From assembly GCF_003054285.1 (NCBI RefSeq), contig NZ_QBKS01000002.1, positions 310,001 to 374,000 on the forward strand: 64,000 nucleotides of DNA, in the 5' to 3' direction. Each line of letters starts with the position of its first letter. The stretch's first letter is position 1. This stretch comes from Litoreibacter ponti. Lineage in GTDB: Bacteria; Pseudomonadota; Alphaproteobacteria; Rhodobacterales; Rhodobacteraceae. This document shows positions 36,531-44,718 of the stretch, piece after piece. The notes below the pieces were generated by a model that was given only the letters and a program-made list of their open reading frames with translations, searched no databases and was not told the DNA's origin. A program made the position numbers and the translations under genes.

Positions 36531-37129
36531 GTCAGGGCTCCTTCGCGAATGAAGTCTTGCAGCGCCACCAGTTCCGTCTGGCGCAGCTCGTGCCCACCCT
36601 CGTGCCAAACGGTCCTTATGTCAGCGCCCTGCGCCCGGAAATAGGCGTCAAGCCGCTCGGTCTGCGGGGCGGGGCAGATCGGATCATTCCGGCCGGCGGT
36701 CATCAATATGCGCGCCGTGCTTGGTGCGTCTGGCGGCGAGAACGGGATCAGCGGATGCATCAGGACCACCTCATCCACCAGTGCCGGATCATCGAACGTC
36801 ACCGACGCCAGGATATTGGCCCCGTTGGAGTACCCCATTGCGGCGACACGCGATGGAGCCACCACGTCGATATGCGCGCGCATGAAGTCCGCCATCCGTG
36901 CCGTGCGCGCCGCGAGGTCGTCCATGTCGTAGACCCCTTCGCCGGTCCGGCGGAAATAGCGAGCGGCCCCGTACTCTGAGACATCGCCGCGGGGCGAGAT
37001 CACGGATGCACCCGGATAAAGCTCGCCCGCAAGCCCATGGAACTGGTGCTCATCGCCGCCGGTTCCATGGAAGGTGAAAACCAAGGGGCCCTGCCCCTTG
37101 GTCTGCGCGTATGTGTAAGCCTCGCGCAT
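36527..37129 (-). CDS. Alpha/beta hydrolase (carboxylesterase/MhqD-like)
   Basis: A 200-residue esterase. The oxyanion motif HGTGGDEHQF (21-30), nucleophile Ser101 in GYSNGAN, Asp149 (GRNDP) and His180 (EGGHE) form a complete catalytic set. Size and HGTGG motif match the phospholipase/carboxylesterase family that includes MhqD, which in Bacillus is encoded near the dioxygenase MhqO and is induced by quinones. Its start shares one base with the stop of the dioxygenase gene. Confidence 0.88.
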   Translation of the reverse strand: MREAYTYAQTKGQGPLVFTFHGTGGDEHQFHGLAGELYPGASVISPRGDVSEYGAARYFRRTGEGVYDMDDLAARTARMADFMRAHIDVVAPSRVAAMGYSNGANILASVTFDDPALVDEVVLMHPLIPFSPPDAPSTARILMTAGRNDPICPAPQTERLDAYFRAQGADIRTVWHEGGHELRQTELVALQDFIREGALT

Positions 37130-38058
37130 TATGCTGCCAGACTTGGCAGGTGCTTCTCCAGCGCGGGGCGCAGGGCCTCATGCTGGGTCGGCAGCTTCAG
37201 CGCTTCGCCCAGATGCGCCGTGTCCTCGTCGCGGTCGAAGCCGGGCTCGTTGGTGGCAATCTCGAAAAGCACGCCGCCGGGGGTGCGGAAGTAGATCGCC
37301 CAGAAGTAATCCCGGTCGATCACGGGCGTGACTTGATGGCCGGTGTCCAGCAGCGCCTTGCGCACCTCTAACTGCGCCGCGCGATCTTCGACCGCAAAGG
37401 CGATATGGTGTACCGATCCCGCACCGGAATTCGCCGCTGCGACCTCTGGCATCAGCTCCAGATCGATCAGGTCCGCGCCATTGCCGCCGGGCACACCGAA
37501 GCGGGTGACATTGCCGTCGCGCGCTTGCTCGGCGTACCCCATGAACTTCAACAGCTCGGTCGTCGCGCCATTGTCGCGCAACCGCATCGACGCGCCTTGG
37601 AAGCCGCGAATGGCCTCATCGCCCGCGATCAGCCCGTCCCAGCCAGGGCGCGTGTCGCCTTTGGCCTCGATCAGCGCGAATTTGTCGCCGTCGGGGGCAT
37701 CAAAGCTGAGGCGCTTCTCGCCGAACAGCTCTTCTTCGTGCAAACCGGCGACGCCCAGCCCTTCGAGCCGCTCGCGCCAGAACCCAAGCGATCCTTCCGG
37801 GATTGCGAAGCTGGTCACCCCGACCTCGCCCGTGCCTTGGCGGCCGCGGGTCATGCCGGGAAAGGGGAAATAGGTCATCACCGAGCCAGGCGTGCCGACC
37901 TCGTCGCCGTAATACAGGTGGTAGACATCGGGCGCGTCAAAATTCACCGTCTTCTTCACCCGGCGCAGGCCGAGCGTGTCGGTGAAGAACGCGTTATTCT
38001 CCGCAGCGTTGCTCGCCAGCGAGGTGACGTGGTGGAGGCCTTTGATCTGGGTCAGCAT
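37129..38058 (-). CDS. Ring-cleaving dioxygenase of the VOC family (MhqO-like)
   Basis: A 309-residue protein of two glyoxalase-fold modules starting MLTQIKGLHHVTSLASN. The GLHHVT histidine, HHIAFAVED in the second module and E in GGVLFEIATNEPGF fit the metal site of extradiol-type VOC dioxygenases. ATG at 38058 has AAGGA eight bases upstream; an ATG three codons earlier lies inside that ribosome site and was rejected. It heads the operon with the hydrolase and pirin genes and is divergent from a LysR regulator. Hydroquinone or catechol cleavage is inferred from the MhqO family. Confidence 0.88.
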   Translation of the reverse strand: MLTQIKGLHHVTSLASNAAENNAFFTDTLGLRRVKKTVNFDAPDVYHLYYGDEVGTPGSVMTYFPFPGMTRGRQGTGEVGVTSFAIPEGSLGFWRERLEGLGVAGLHEEELFGEKRLSFDAPDGDKFALIEAKGDTRPGWDGLIAGDEAIRGFQGASMRLRDNGATTELLKFMGYAEQARDGNVTRFGVPGGNGADLIDLELMPEVAAANSGAGSVHHIAFAVEDRAAQLEVRKALLDTGHQVTPVIDRDYFWAIYFRTPGGVLFEIATNEPGFDRDEDTAHLGEALKLPTQHEALRPALEKHLPSLAA

Positions 38059-38140
38059 GGAAATCATCCTTGATAATTTTGCGTTGACCCGAAGATGGGG
38101 CATTCACGCCTCCAACAGAACAGTCAATAATAACGATTAT

Positions 38141-38161
38141 TTATTGCATCATGCGCAATAA
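38141..38161. promoter_or_regulatory. Inverted repeat in the lysR/dioxygenase gap, probable regulator site
   Basis: TTATTGC, seven bases, then GCAATAA: perfect 7-base arms (21 bases in all) within the divergent gap, 18 bases before the LysR start. An adjacent CAATAA-N10-TTATTG (38125-38146) overlaps it. LysR proteins bind such interrupted dyads between their own gene and the target. Confidence 0.6.
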
Positions 38162-38179
38162 TAATGGATCACACGCGAT

Positions 38180-39073
38180 ATGGGCGAGTTGGAACGCATC
38201 AAAATCTTTCTCGAAGTCGCAGAGCAGCAGAGCTTTGCCAAAGCCGCCCGACGGCTGAACCTATCCCCCAGCGTGGTGACCCGGCAGGTGGGCGAGCTGG
38301 AAGCGACGCTTGGCACGCAGCTGTTTGTGCGCACGACGCGACAGGTGGCGTTGACCAAGGCGGGGGAGAGCTATGCCGCCGAGACGCGCCCGCTCGCACA
38401 AGCGATCGACCAGGCCAGCGAGGCGCTGCGCGCGCAGCAAACCGACCTGACCGGCGCATTGAAAGTCTCTGCGCCGCTCTCGCTGGGACTGCGCCTTCTG
38501 CCAGATATCATTGCGCAGTTTCGCTTGCTCCATCCGAAGGTGGAGCTGACCCTGGACCTGACCGATCGCTTCATCGATATCATGGACGAAGGCTATGACA
38601 TGGCGCTGCGCGTCTCAGGGCCACCGTCCGACAAATCGACCATCTGGCGCAAGATCTGCCCAGTGCCGCGCAGCCTCGTGGCCTCGCCCACTTATCTGGC
38701 CCGGCGGGGCACACCGAAGGGCCCGATGGACCTCAAGGACCATGATTGCCTTGGGTATTCCAACCTGCAGGGCACCAACCTGACCCTCACCCGGGGCGAC
38801 GAGACGGTCAATGTTCCCGCGCACCACCCATTCCAGTGCAACAACGGCGAGATGATCGCGCATATGGCGCGCCGGGACGAAGGCGTGGCCCTGCTGCCCG
38901 ATTTCATCGTCGCACATGATCTCGCTTCCGGGGCGCTTGTATCGATCTTGCAGGACTGGGCCGCCCCGCCAATCTGGCTAACTGCCTTCTATCCCCCTTA
39001 CGCACGCCTGCCGGTCAAGGTCGCAACCCTGACGGAATTCGTCGAAGCGCAGGTGGCCGAACGCGGGATCTGA
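38180..39073 (+). CDS. LysR-family transcriptional regulator
   Basis: A 297-residue LysR protein. The helix-turn-helix is SFAKAARRLNLSPSVVTRQVGELEATLGTQLFVRTTRQVALT (18-59), followed by a linker helix and the periplasmic-binding-like effector domain. It most resembles the subgroup that controls nearby aldo/keto reductase or oxidoreductase genes. It is divergent from the dioxygenase-hydrolase-pirin operon and followed, after a palindrome array, by an aldo/keto reductase. The first operon is the likely target. Confidence 0.92.
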   Translation: MGELERIKIFLEVAEQQSFAKAARRLNLSPSVVTRQVGELEATLGTQLFVRTTRQVALTKAGESYAAETRPLAQAIDQASEALRAQQTDLTGALKVSAPLSLGLRLLPDIIAQFRLLHPKVELTLDLTDRFIDIMDEGYDMALRVSGPPSDKSTIWRKICPVPRSLVASPTYLARRGTPKGPMDLKDHDCLGYSNLQGTNLTLTRGDETVNVPAHHPFQCNNGEMIAHMARRDEGVALLPDFIVAHDLASGALVSILQDWAAPPIWLTAFYPPYARLPVKVATLTEFVEAQVAERGI

Positions 39074-39087
39074 TGAGCCGGGCGCAG

Positions 39088-39181
39088 AAGTCGCGTCGAC
39101 GCGACTTTCTAAAAACCGCCTTCGAAGGCGGTTTTCATGCGATTTCAAAATCGCATCCTGAAGCCCGTTCGAACGGGCTTC
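39088..39181. repeat. Array of four distinct 20-24-base palindromes
   Basis: Within 94 bases lie four dyads: 39088-39107, arm AAGTCGCGTC, perfect; 39112-39135, arm AAAACCGCCTTC, perfect; 39137-39156, arm ATGCGATTT with CA centre; 39160-39181, arm GAAGCCCGTTC, perfect. Spacers are 4, 1 and 3 bases. Sequences differ, but length and often a TTCGAA or TCGA centre are shared. The array lies between the LysR stop and the aldo/keto reductase start; the rest of that gap shows only the ribosome site GGAGAG. An in-frame extension of the reductase gene runs through it and is not considered coding. Confidence 0.88.
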
Positions 39182-39249
39182 CCGCCTTCCATCGAGCCCC
39201 CCACGCCATTCGGCTTGCTGCCCTTCGCGAAATCGCGGAGAGTTTCTCC

Positions 39250-40185
39250 ATGACACAGATGCTTACCCCCAACGGCGCCCCCGTCTCGCGCCTTTGCTTC
39301 GGCACCATGCAATTCGGTGGTAACGCCGATATCGTGGCCAGCCAGTCAATGTACGAAGACAGCCGCGCCGCAGGCATTAATTTCTTCGACACGGCCTACG
39401 TGTATACCGGCGGCCAGTCCGAGGCGATGCTGGGCCGGTTCGCCGCCAAGGAGCGCGATGACATCCTGATCGCGACCAAGGCCGCCTATGACAAGCCCGC
39501 CACCAAGGAGAATGTGCTGGCCTCCTTCGAGGAGAGCCGCATGCGCATGAACATCGACACGGTCGATCTGATGTACCTGCACCGCTTCGACCCGGAAACG
39601 CCTCTGCAGGACAGCTTCGAGGCCCTTGCAGAGCTGCGCGAGGACGGGTTGATCCGCTATATCGGCATCTCCAACTTCGCGGCCTGGCAGGTGATGAAGG
39701 CCGCGCAGATCGCACGCTCGCTCGGCGTGACGGTGGACATGCTTCAGCCGATGTACAGCCTGGTGAAGCGGCAGGCGGAAGTTGAGTTACTGCCCGCCTG
39801 CCACGATCAAGGCATTGCAGTCGTGCCTTATTCGCCGCTCGGCGGGGGCCTGCTGACGGGCAAATACGCCACCCCGGGAGGCACCGGCCGCCTGTCCGAG
39901 GACAGCCGATACACCGCGCGCTACAATGTCGACTGGATGCACGAGGCCGCAGCCGCGTTGCCGCAGATCGCGGCGGATCACGGCACTGAGGCCGCAACGC
40001 TGGCCGTCGCCTGGGTGATGAAAAATCGGCACGTCACGGCACCGATCATCTCTGCCCGCTCGTCAGAGCAACTGGCGCCCTCGCTCGCGGCGCTCGACTT
40101 CGAAATGGACGACACACTTTACGCCGAGGTGACCGCGCTCAGCCAGACCCCGGCCCCCGCGACGGACAGGCTCGAGGAAGCATGA
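39250..40185 (+). CDS. Aldo/keto reductase
   Basis: A 311-residue NADPH-dependent reductase. The TIM-barrel active site is visible: Asp44-Tyr49 region (NFFDTAYVYTGGQSE), Lys75 region (IATKAAYDKP) and His (LMYLHRFD). The coenzyme site is ISARSSEQL near the C-terminus. The ATG at 39250 follows GGAGAG; longer in-frame readings enter the palindrome array. It overlaps the next gene by 4 bases (ATGATC). Substrate not identifiable. Confidence 0.92.
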   Translation: MTQMLTPNGAPVSRLCFGTMQFGGNADIVASQSMYEDSRAAGINFFDTAYVYTGGQSEAMLGRFAAKERDDILIATKAAYDKPATKENVLASFEESRMRMNIDTVDLMYLHRFDPETPLQDSFEALAELREDGLIRYIGISNFAAWQVMKAAQIARSLGVTVDMLQPMYSLVKRQAEVELLPACHDQGIAVVPYSPLGGGLLTGKYATPGGTGRLSEDSRYTARYNVDWMHEAAAALPQIAADHGTEAATLAVAWVMKNRHVTAPIISARSSEQLAPSLAALDFEMDDTLYAEVTALSQTPAPATDRLEEA

Positions 40186-41252
40186 TCGACTTTCTGGTGA
40201 TCGGCGGCGGGGTCGCTGGCCTGTCTGCCGCCGCCAAGCTGTCAGAGCATGGTGCCGTGACGGTGCTCGAGCGGGAGAGCAACGTCGGCTACCATGCCTC
40301 CGGCCGCTCCGCCGCGATGTTCGAAGAGACTTACGGCCTGCCGTCCACGATCGCATTGAACCGGGCCAGCAAGCATTGGCATCTCGACGTCGCGGGCGCG
40401 CGGGGGACGCCGCGCGGGCTGATGCTTTTGGGCTCTGACGGGAATGAGGACGCCTTTGCCCACGACATGAAGGCGATGGCGATGGCCCGCATGGGCTTCG
40501 ACGAGGCCCGCGGACTGATCCCGGTGCTGAACCCGGACACGGTTACGCAAACCGCCTACCACGCAGAGGCCTGGGATATCGACACGGACGCTGTCCTGCA
40601 GCGGTTCATCAAGATCATCCGCGGCAATGGCGGGCAGGTCGTCACCGATGCGGCGGTCACAGCTATCGCAGGCACCGCGCAAGGTTGGCAGGTCACCGCA
40701 GGCGAGACATATAACACGCGCCAGATCGTGAACGCCGCCGGGGCCTGGGCCGATGAGGTCGCGAAGCTGGCGCAGGTCCACCCCATCGGATTGCAACCGA
40801 TGCGCCGCTCCATGGCGCGTGTTGCGGCTCCCGAGGGTCATAATCCGGCCAAATGGCCGATGCTCTTTGGCCCCGGCGAGACGTGGTATGCCAAGCCGGA
40901 CGCGGGCGCATTGCTGATCTCTCCCGCCGACGAGGAGCCCGTCGCCCCGATGGACGCCTGGGCCGAGGATATGACACTTGCGGAAGGGATCGCGAGATAC
41001 GAGGCCCATGTCACCACGTCCGTCACGCGTATGTTGTCGAACTGGGCGGGGCTGCGCAGCTTCTCGCCCGACCGCAACCTGTGCCTCGGCGCATCAGAGC
41101 GGCCGGGATTCTGGTGGTGCGCGGCGCAGGGCGGCTACGGCTTCCAGACCGCGCCCGCCGCAAGCCAGCTGATCGCCGACCTGATCACCGGCGCGCCGTC
41201 AGAACTGGACCGCGACACCATCGCCGCACTGGACCCGGCGCGGTTTCGCTAG
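40182..41252 (+). CDS. FAD-dependent oxidoreductase, DAO (glycine/D-amino-acid oxidase) family
   Basis: A 356-residue flavoprotein. The N-terminal dinucleotide motif is VIGGGVAGLSAAAKLSEHG, followed by LERESNVGYHASGRSAAMFEE, in which the family binds FAD. The C-terminal WWCAAQGGYGFQTAPAASQL closes the FAD domain. Such enzymes oxidise amino acids or related amines to imines. It is translationally coupled to the aldo/keto reductase, which suggests consecutive steps. Substrate unknown. Confidence 0.9.
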   Translation: MIDFLVIGGGVAGLSAAAKLSEHGAVTVLERESNVGYHASGRSAAMFEETYGLPSTIALNRASKHWHLDVAGARGTPRGLMLLGSDGNEDAFAHDMKAMAMARMGFDEARGLIPVLNPDTVTQTAYHAEAWDIDTDAVLQRFIKIIRGNGGQVVTDAAVTAIAGTAQGWQVTAGETYNTRQIVNAAGAWADEVAKLAQVHPIGLQPMRRSMARVAAPEGHNPAKWPMLFGPGETWYAKPDAGALLISPADEEPVAPMDAWAEDMTLAEGIARYEAHVTTSVTRMLSNWAGLRSFSPDRNLCLGASERPGFWWCAAQGGYGFQTAPAASQLIADLITGAPSELDRDTIAALDPARFR

Positions 41253-41290
41253 GTCTTCCCAAAGCCGATTGGCGTTATTACCTGTCGCAT

Positions 41291-41623
41291 ATGATGGCTT
41301 CTGACCCAGAACTCTCCCGGCGCGAGCGCGCCCGGCTCCGCCTCGACCGGCAACTCAATGCCATCGGTCGCAGCCTGCCTGCCCTGCGCCGCCCGCTGAA
41401 CGCGATCCGCGCGCGCGGGTGGTGGATCGTCAGGCTGCCCATCGCCCTCATTTTCATCCTGGGCGGCCTGCTGTCGATCCTGCCGTTTCTGGGATTGTGG
41501 ATGTTGCCGGTGGGCCTGCTGCTGCTGGCCATTGACCTGCCACTGCTGCGCGCGCCCGTCTCAAACGCCATCGTGCGCGGACGGCGCTGGCTGGCGGTGC
41601 GCCGTCACAAGCGCCGCCGCTAG
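41291..41623 (+). CDS. Small basic membrane protein, unknown function
   Basis: A 110-residue protein beginning MMASDPELSRRERARLRLDRQ. An Arg-rich N-terminal part of about 45 residues is followed by two hydrophobic helices (about 48-64 and 66-82) separated by a short turn, then a very basic C-terminus ending KRRR. No known domain was recognised; similar short proteins occur in roseobacters. It is 38 bases after the DAO-family gene and convergent with the next gene. Coding is supported by the frame-specific hydrophobic pattern. Confidence 0.7.
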   Translation: MMASDPELSRRERARLRLDRQLNAIGRSLPALRRPLNAIRARGWWIVRLPIALIFILGGLLSILPFLGLWMLPVGLLLLAIDLPLLRAPVSNAIVRGRRWLAVRRHKRRR

Positions 41624-41636
41624 AGGCAGACGCGCC

Positions 41637-42095
41637 TCACTCCAGCACCAAGGCGGAGCGGCGCAGGTGGAAGCCCTGCCCGGCTTCATTTCGGCACCGC
41701 ACACCATCTTGCGCGACCGAACATGTGAAGGTCGGAAGGGACCATTCCGATCCGTAGCTCAACGCGCCTTGCGGATATGGCCAGAACACATCCCCGTGGC
41801 AGACCCAGCGGGCCGAAGCGGGCGCCTCGGGCGGCAGGATCACGATGCGCGTGCGGTCGAGATCGCAGGTCGGATCATTATCGCCATAATCCGGCGGCAT
41901 GTCCCAATCCGCCAGAAAAATAAGGCAGTGCAGCGCCTTTTGGTCGTACGGCGTGTCGCTGAAGACGTCGAGATAGCACACGATGTTGCCGCTTGGGCTT
42001 TCAAAGCCGTTGGGCCACGCGGGCTGTGCAAAGGCCCCGACGCATGCCAGCCAGAAACTAGCCGTCGAGGCGAATTTTCTCGTTTTTCGGATCAT
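41637..42095 (-). CDS. Small secreted protein, DUF6636-like
   Basis: A 152-residue protein with a signal peptide (about residues 1-24, MIRKTRKFASTASFWLACVG, cleaved after FAQ or PAWP). The mature part has FESPSGNIVCYLD, several cysteines (about six) and the ending GFHLRRSALVLE, a pattern I associate with DUF6636 secreted proteins of unknown function. The start lies 38 bases inside the 3' end of the dimethylglycine dehydrogenase-like gene in another frame; a later start would remove the signal peptide. Confidence 0.72.
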   Translation of the reverse strand: MIRKTRKFASTASFWLACVGAFAQPAWPNGFESPSGNIVCYLDVFSDTPYDQKALHCLIFLADWDMPPDYGDNDPTCDLDRTRIVILPPEAPASARWVCHGDVFWPYPQGALSYGSEWSLPTFTCSVAQDGVRCRNEAGQGFHLRRSALVLE

Positions 42096-44544
42096 AAGGG
42101 CTGTCCTCGACCACTTCCGCGTCCCAAAGCTTGCGCTGCATCCGGACTTGCAACTTCGTGCCGACCTCGGCCAGCTCGGGCGAGACATAGCCCATCCCGA
42201 TGCTCTTGCCAAAGGCGACCGAGTAGCCACCGGAAGTCAGGCGACCCACCTTGGTGTCGCCGGAATAAAGCGCCTCGCGACCCCAGGGGTCGGCATCGTC
42301 CGGCCCTTCGATCAGCAGCGTCACGCATTTGGAACGGATGCCCAAAGCCTGCATCGCGGCCTTTCCGCGAAATTCCTTGGACAGGTCCACGAAGCGGGGC
42401 AGATCAGCCTCCAGCGGGGTCGCGTCGCGGCCAAGCTCATTGCCGAAGGCGCGGTAGGATTTTTCCTGCCGCAGCCAGTTCTGCGCTCGCGCGCCGACCA
42501 GCTTCATACCGTGGGGTTCGCCCGCCTTTTCGAGCAGATCGAACAGGTAGTTCTGCATCTCGATCGGGTGGTGCAGCTCCCATCCCAGCTCGCCGGTATA
42601 GGCCACGCGGATCGCGTTGACGGGACACATGCCCAGCTCGATCTGCTTGGCTGAAAGCCACGGGAAGCGCTTGTTGCTGAGCGCCGTGGCGGGGTCGGCA
42701 TCCTTGATCACCGCAGCGAGCACGTCGCGCGATTTCGGCCCGGCGATGGCGAAGACGCCCCACTGGCTCGTCACATCCTGCATGTTGATGCGGCCGAACT
42801 CCGGCTCCATATCTTCGATGGATTTGTAGAGATAGTCCTGATCGTAAGCGGTCCAAGCGCCCGCCGAGACGAGGTAATAGTCATTCTCGCCATTGCGCAC
42901 GATCGTGTATTCCGTGCGCGTCGTCCCCGCCTCCGTCAGCGCATAGGTCAGGTTGATCCGGCCAATGCGCGGCAGCTTGTTGGTGGTGAACCAATCAAGA
43001 AAGGCCGTGGCCCCCGGCCCGGTGATCCGGTGCTTGGTGAAGGCTGTGGCATCGATCAGACCGACGCCCTCGCGGATCGCTTTCGCCTCTTCCACGGCGT
43101 ATTGCCACCACTCGCCGCGCCGGAAGGAGCGGGCGTCGTGGTCCCTGAACCCTTCGGGTGCGTAGTAGTTGGGGCGTTCCCAGCCGTTGACCTGGCCGAA
43201 CTGCGCGCCGCGTGCCGCTTGCCGGTCATAGGCGGGCGAGGTTCTGAGCGGGCGACAGGCGGGGCGTTCTTCGTCCGGGTGGTGCAGGATGTAAACGTGG
43301 TCGTAGCATTCCTCGTTCTTGCGCGCCGCATACTCCGTGGTCATCCAGCTGCCGTAGCGCTTGGGATCGAGTGAGGCCATGTCGATCTCTGCCTCGCCCT
43401 CGACCATCATCTGCGCGAGGTAATGCCCGGTGCCGCCGGCAGCCGTGATCCCGAAGGAAAAGCCTTCGGCCAGCCACATATTGCGCAGTCCCGGCGCGGG
43501 GCCGACCAGCGGATTGCCATCCGGCGTGTAGCAGATCGGCCCGTTGAAATCGTCTTTTAGGCCGCATTGCTCGCAGGACGGGATGCGGTGGATCATCTCC
43601 ATATATTGCTGCTCGATCCGTTCGAGATCGAGCTGGAACAGATCGGCGCGGAAGCTGTCGGGCACACCATATTCAAAACGCGCGGGCGCGTTCTTCTCGT
43701 AGACGCCCAGAATCCAGCCGCCGCGTTCCTCGCGCACGTAGCTTTGTGCGTCGGCGTCGCGGATGACGGGATGTTCGGGGTTGTCCTTGCGCCACTCGAC
43801 CAGTGCGGGGTCCTGCTCCATCACGATGAACTGGTGCTCGACCGGGATGGCGGGGATCTTGATGCCCAGAAGCTGCGCGGTGCGCTGCGCGTGGTTGCCC
43901 GTGGCGGTGACAACATGCTCGGCGGTGATGACGGCCTGCTCGTCTGACGGGACCAGATTGCCACCCTTCTCGACCATCTTGGTGACGGTCACGCGCCACT
44001 CGGAGCCGGTCCACTCATAGCCATCGACCTGCCATTTGCGCTCGATCGTGACGCCGCGCTGGCGCGCGCCCTTGGCCATCGCCATCGTTACATCGGCGGG
44101 GTTAATATAGCCGTCGGTGTTGTGATAAATCGCGCCCTTCAGATCATCGGTGCGGATCAGCGGCCAGCGGTCTTTGATCTCCGCCGGCGTCATCCATTCA
44201 TGGGGCACGCCGACCGTCTCGGCCGTCGAGGAATAGAGCGCGTATTCGTCCATCCGCTCCTGCGTGCGGGCCATGCGCAGGTTGCCGCAGACCGAAAAGC
44301 CCGCGTTCAGGCCGGTCTCTTCCTCGAGCGTCTTGTAGAAGCGGATCGAGTAGTCGTGAATGTGGGTCGTCGCGAAGCTCATGTTGAAATAGGGCAGCAG
44401 GCCCGCCGCGTGCCAGGTCGAGCCGGAGGTCAACTCGTCGCGCTCCAGCAGCATCGTGTCCCAGCCCGCCTTGCCCAGATGGTAGGCGATCGAGGTTCCG
44501 ACGGCGCCACCGCCGACGACCAGAGCTTTGACATGGGTTTTCAT
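42058..44544 (-). CDS. Dimethylglycine/sarcosine dehydrogenase-like FAD and GcvT-domain enzyme
   Basis: An 828-residue two-part enzyme. The N-terminal FAD domain has VVGGGAVGTSIAYHLG and STWHAAGL, in which His45 should carry covalent FAD as in DMGDH and SDH. The C-terminal half (about 430-828) is a GcvT-like folate-binding domain (TGPGATAFLDWFTTNK, then GELGWELHHP) that receives the removed one-carbon unit on tetrahydrofolate. The enzyme demethylates N-methylated glycines produced from glycine betaine. Together with the MttB-family gene at 4-5.7 kb it fits use of methylated amines. Exact substrate is uncertain. Confidence 0.9.
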   Translation of the reverse strand: MKTHVKALVVGGGAVGTSIAYHLGKAGWDTMLLERDELTSGSTWHAAGLLPYFNMSFATTHIHDYSIRFYKTLEEETGLNAGFSVCGNLRMARTQERMDEYALYSSTAETVGVPHEWMTPAEIKDRWPLIRTDDLKGAIYHNTDGYINPADVTMAMAKGARQRGVTIERKWQVDGYEWTGSEWRVTVTKMVEKGGNLVPSDEQAVITAEHVVTATGNHAQRTAQLLGIKIPAIPVEHQFIVMEQDPALVEWRKDNPEHPVIRDADAQSYVREERGGWILGVYEKNAPARFEYGVPDSFRADLFQLDLERIEQQYMEMIHRIPSCEQCGLKDDFNGPICYTPDGNPLVGPAPGLRNMWLAEGFSFGITAAGGTGHYLAQMMVEGEAEIDMASLDPKRYGSWMTTEYAARKNEECYDHVYILHHPDEERPACRPLRTSPAYDRQAARGAQFGQVNGWERPNYYAPEGFRDHDARSFRRGEWWQYAVEEAKAIREGVGLIDATAFTKHRITGPGATAFLDWFTTNKLPRIGRINLTYALTEAGTTRTEYTIVRNGENDYYLVSAGAWTAYDQDYLYKSIEDMEPEFGRINMQDVTSQWGVFAIAGPKSRDVLAAVIKDADPATALSNKRFPWLSAKQIELGMCPVNAIRVAYTGELGWELHHPIEMQNYLFDLLEKAGEPHGMKLVGARAQNWLRQEKSYRAFGNELGRDATPLEADLPRFVDLSKEFRGKAAMQALGIRSKCVTLLIEGPDDADPWGREALYSGDTKVGRLTSGGYSVAFGKSIGMGYVSPELAEVGTKLQVRMQRKLWDAEVVEDSPYDPKNEKIRLDG

Positions 44545-44718
44545 CGGGTTTCGCCCTCAACAGATGCAACGTATCACCGCCAGATGTAGCAAGCCCGCGC
44601 GCGCGCGCTCCGGCATCATTCGACCCAACTTCGCCCGTTTCCGACAATTCTCTTTGCGCCCGCCGGACCGGGCCCTAGTATCGACGAGGACAGGTATTCA
44701 ACGCAAAAGAGATTTCCC

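Noticed and set aside
37081..37101. Perfect hairpin with 8-base arms (CCAAGGGG and CCCCTTGG)
   Set aside because: It lies inside the hydrolase coding sequence near its start, where it encodes KGQGP; no T-run follows.
39073..39249. N-terminal extension of the aldo/keto reductase frame through the palindrome array
   Set aside because: The ATG at 39250 has a ribosome site and matches the family start; the upstream codons merely translate palindromes.
44590..44610. Alternating CG run upstream of the lytic transglycosylase
   Set aside because: Short and expected in GC-rich DNA; no link to a function was visible.
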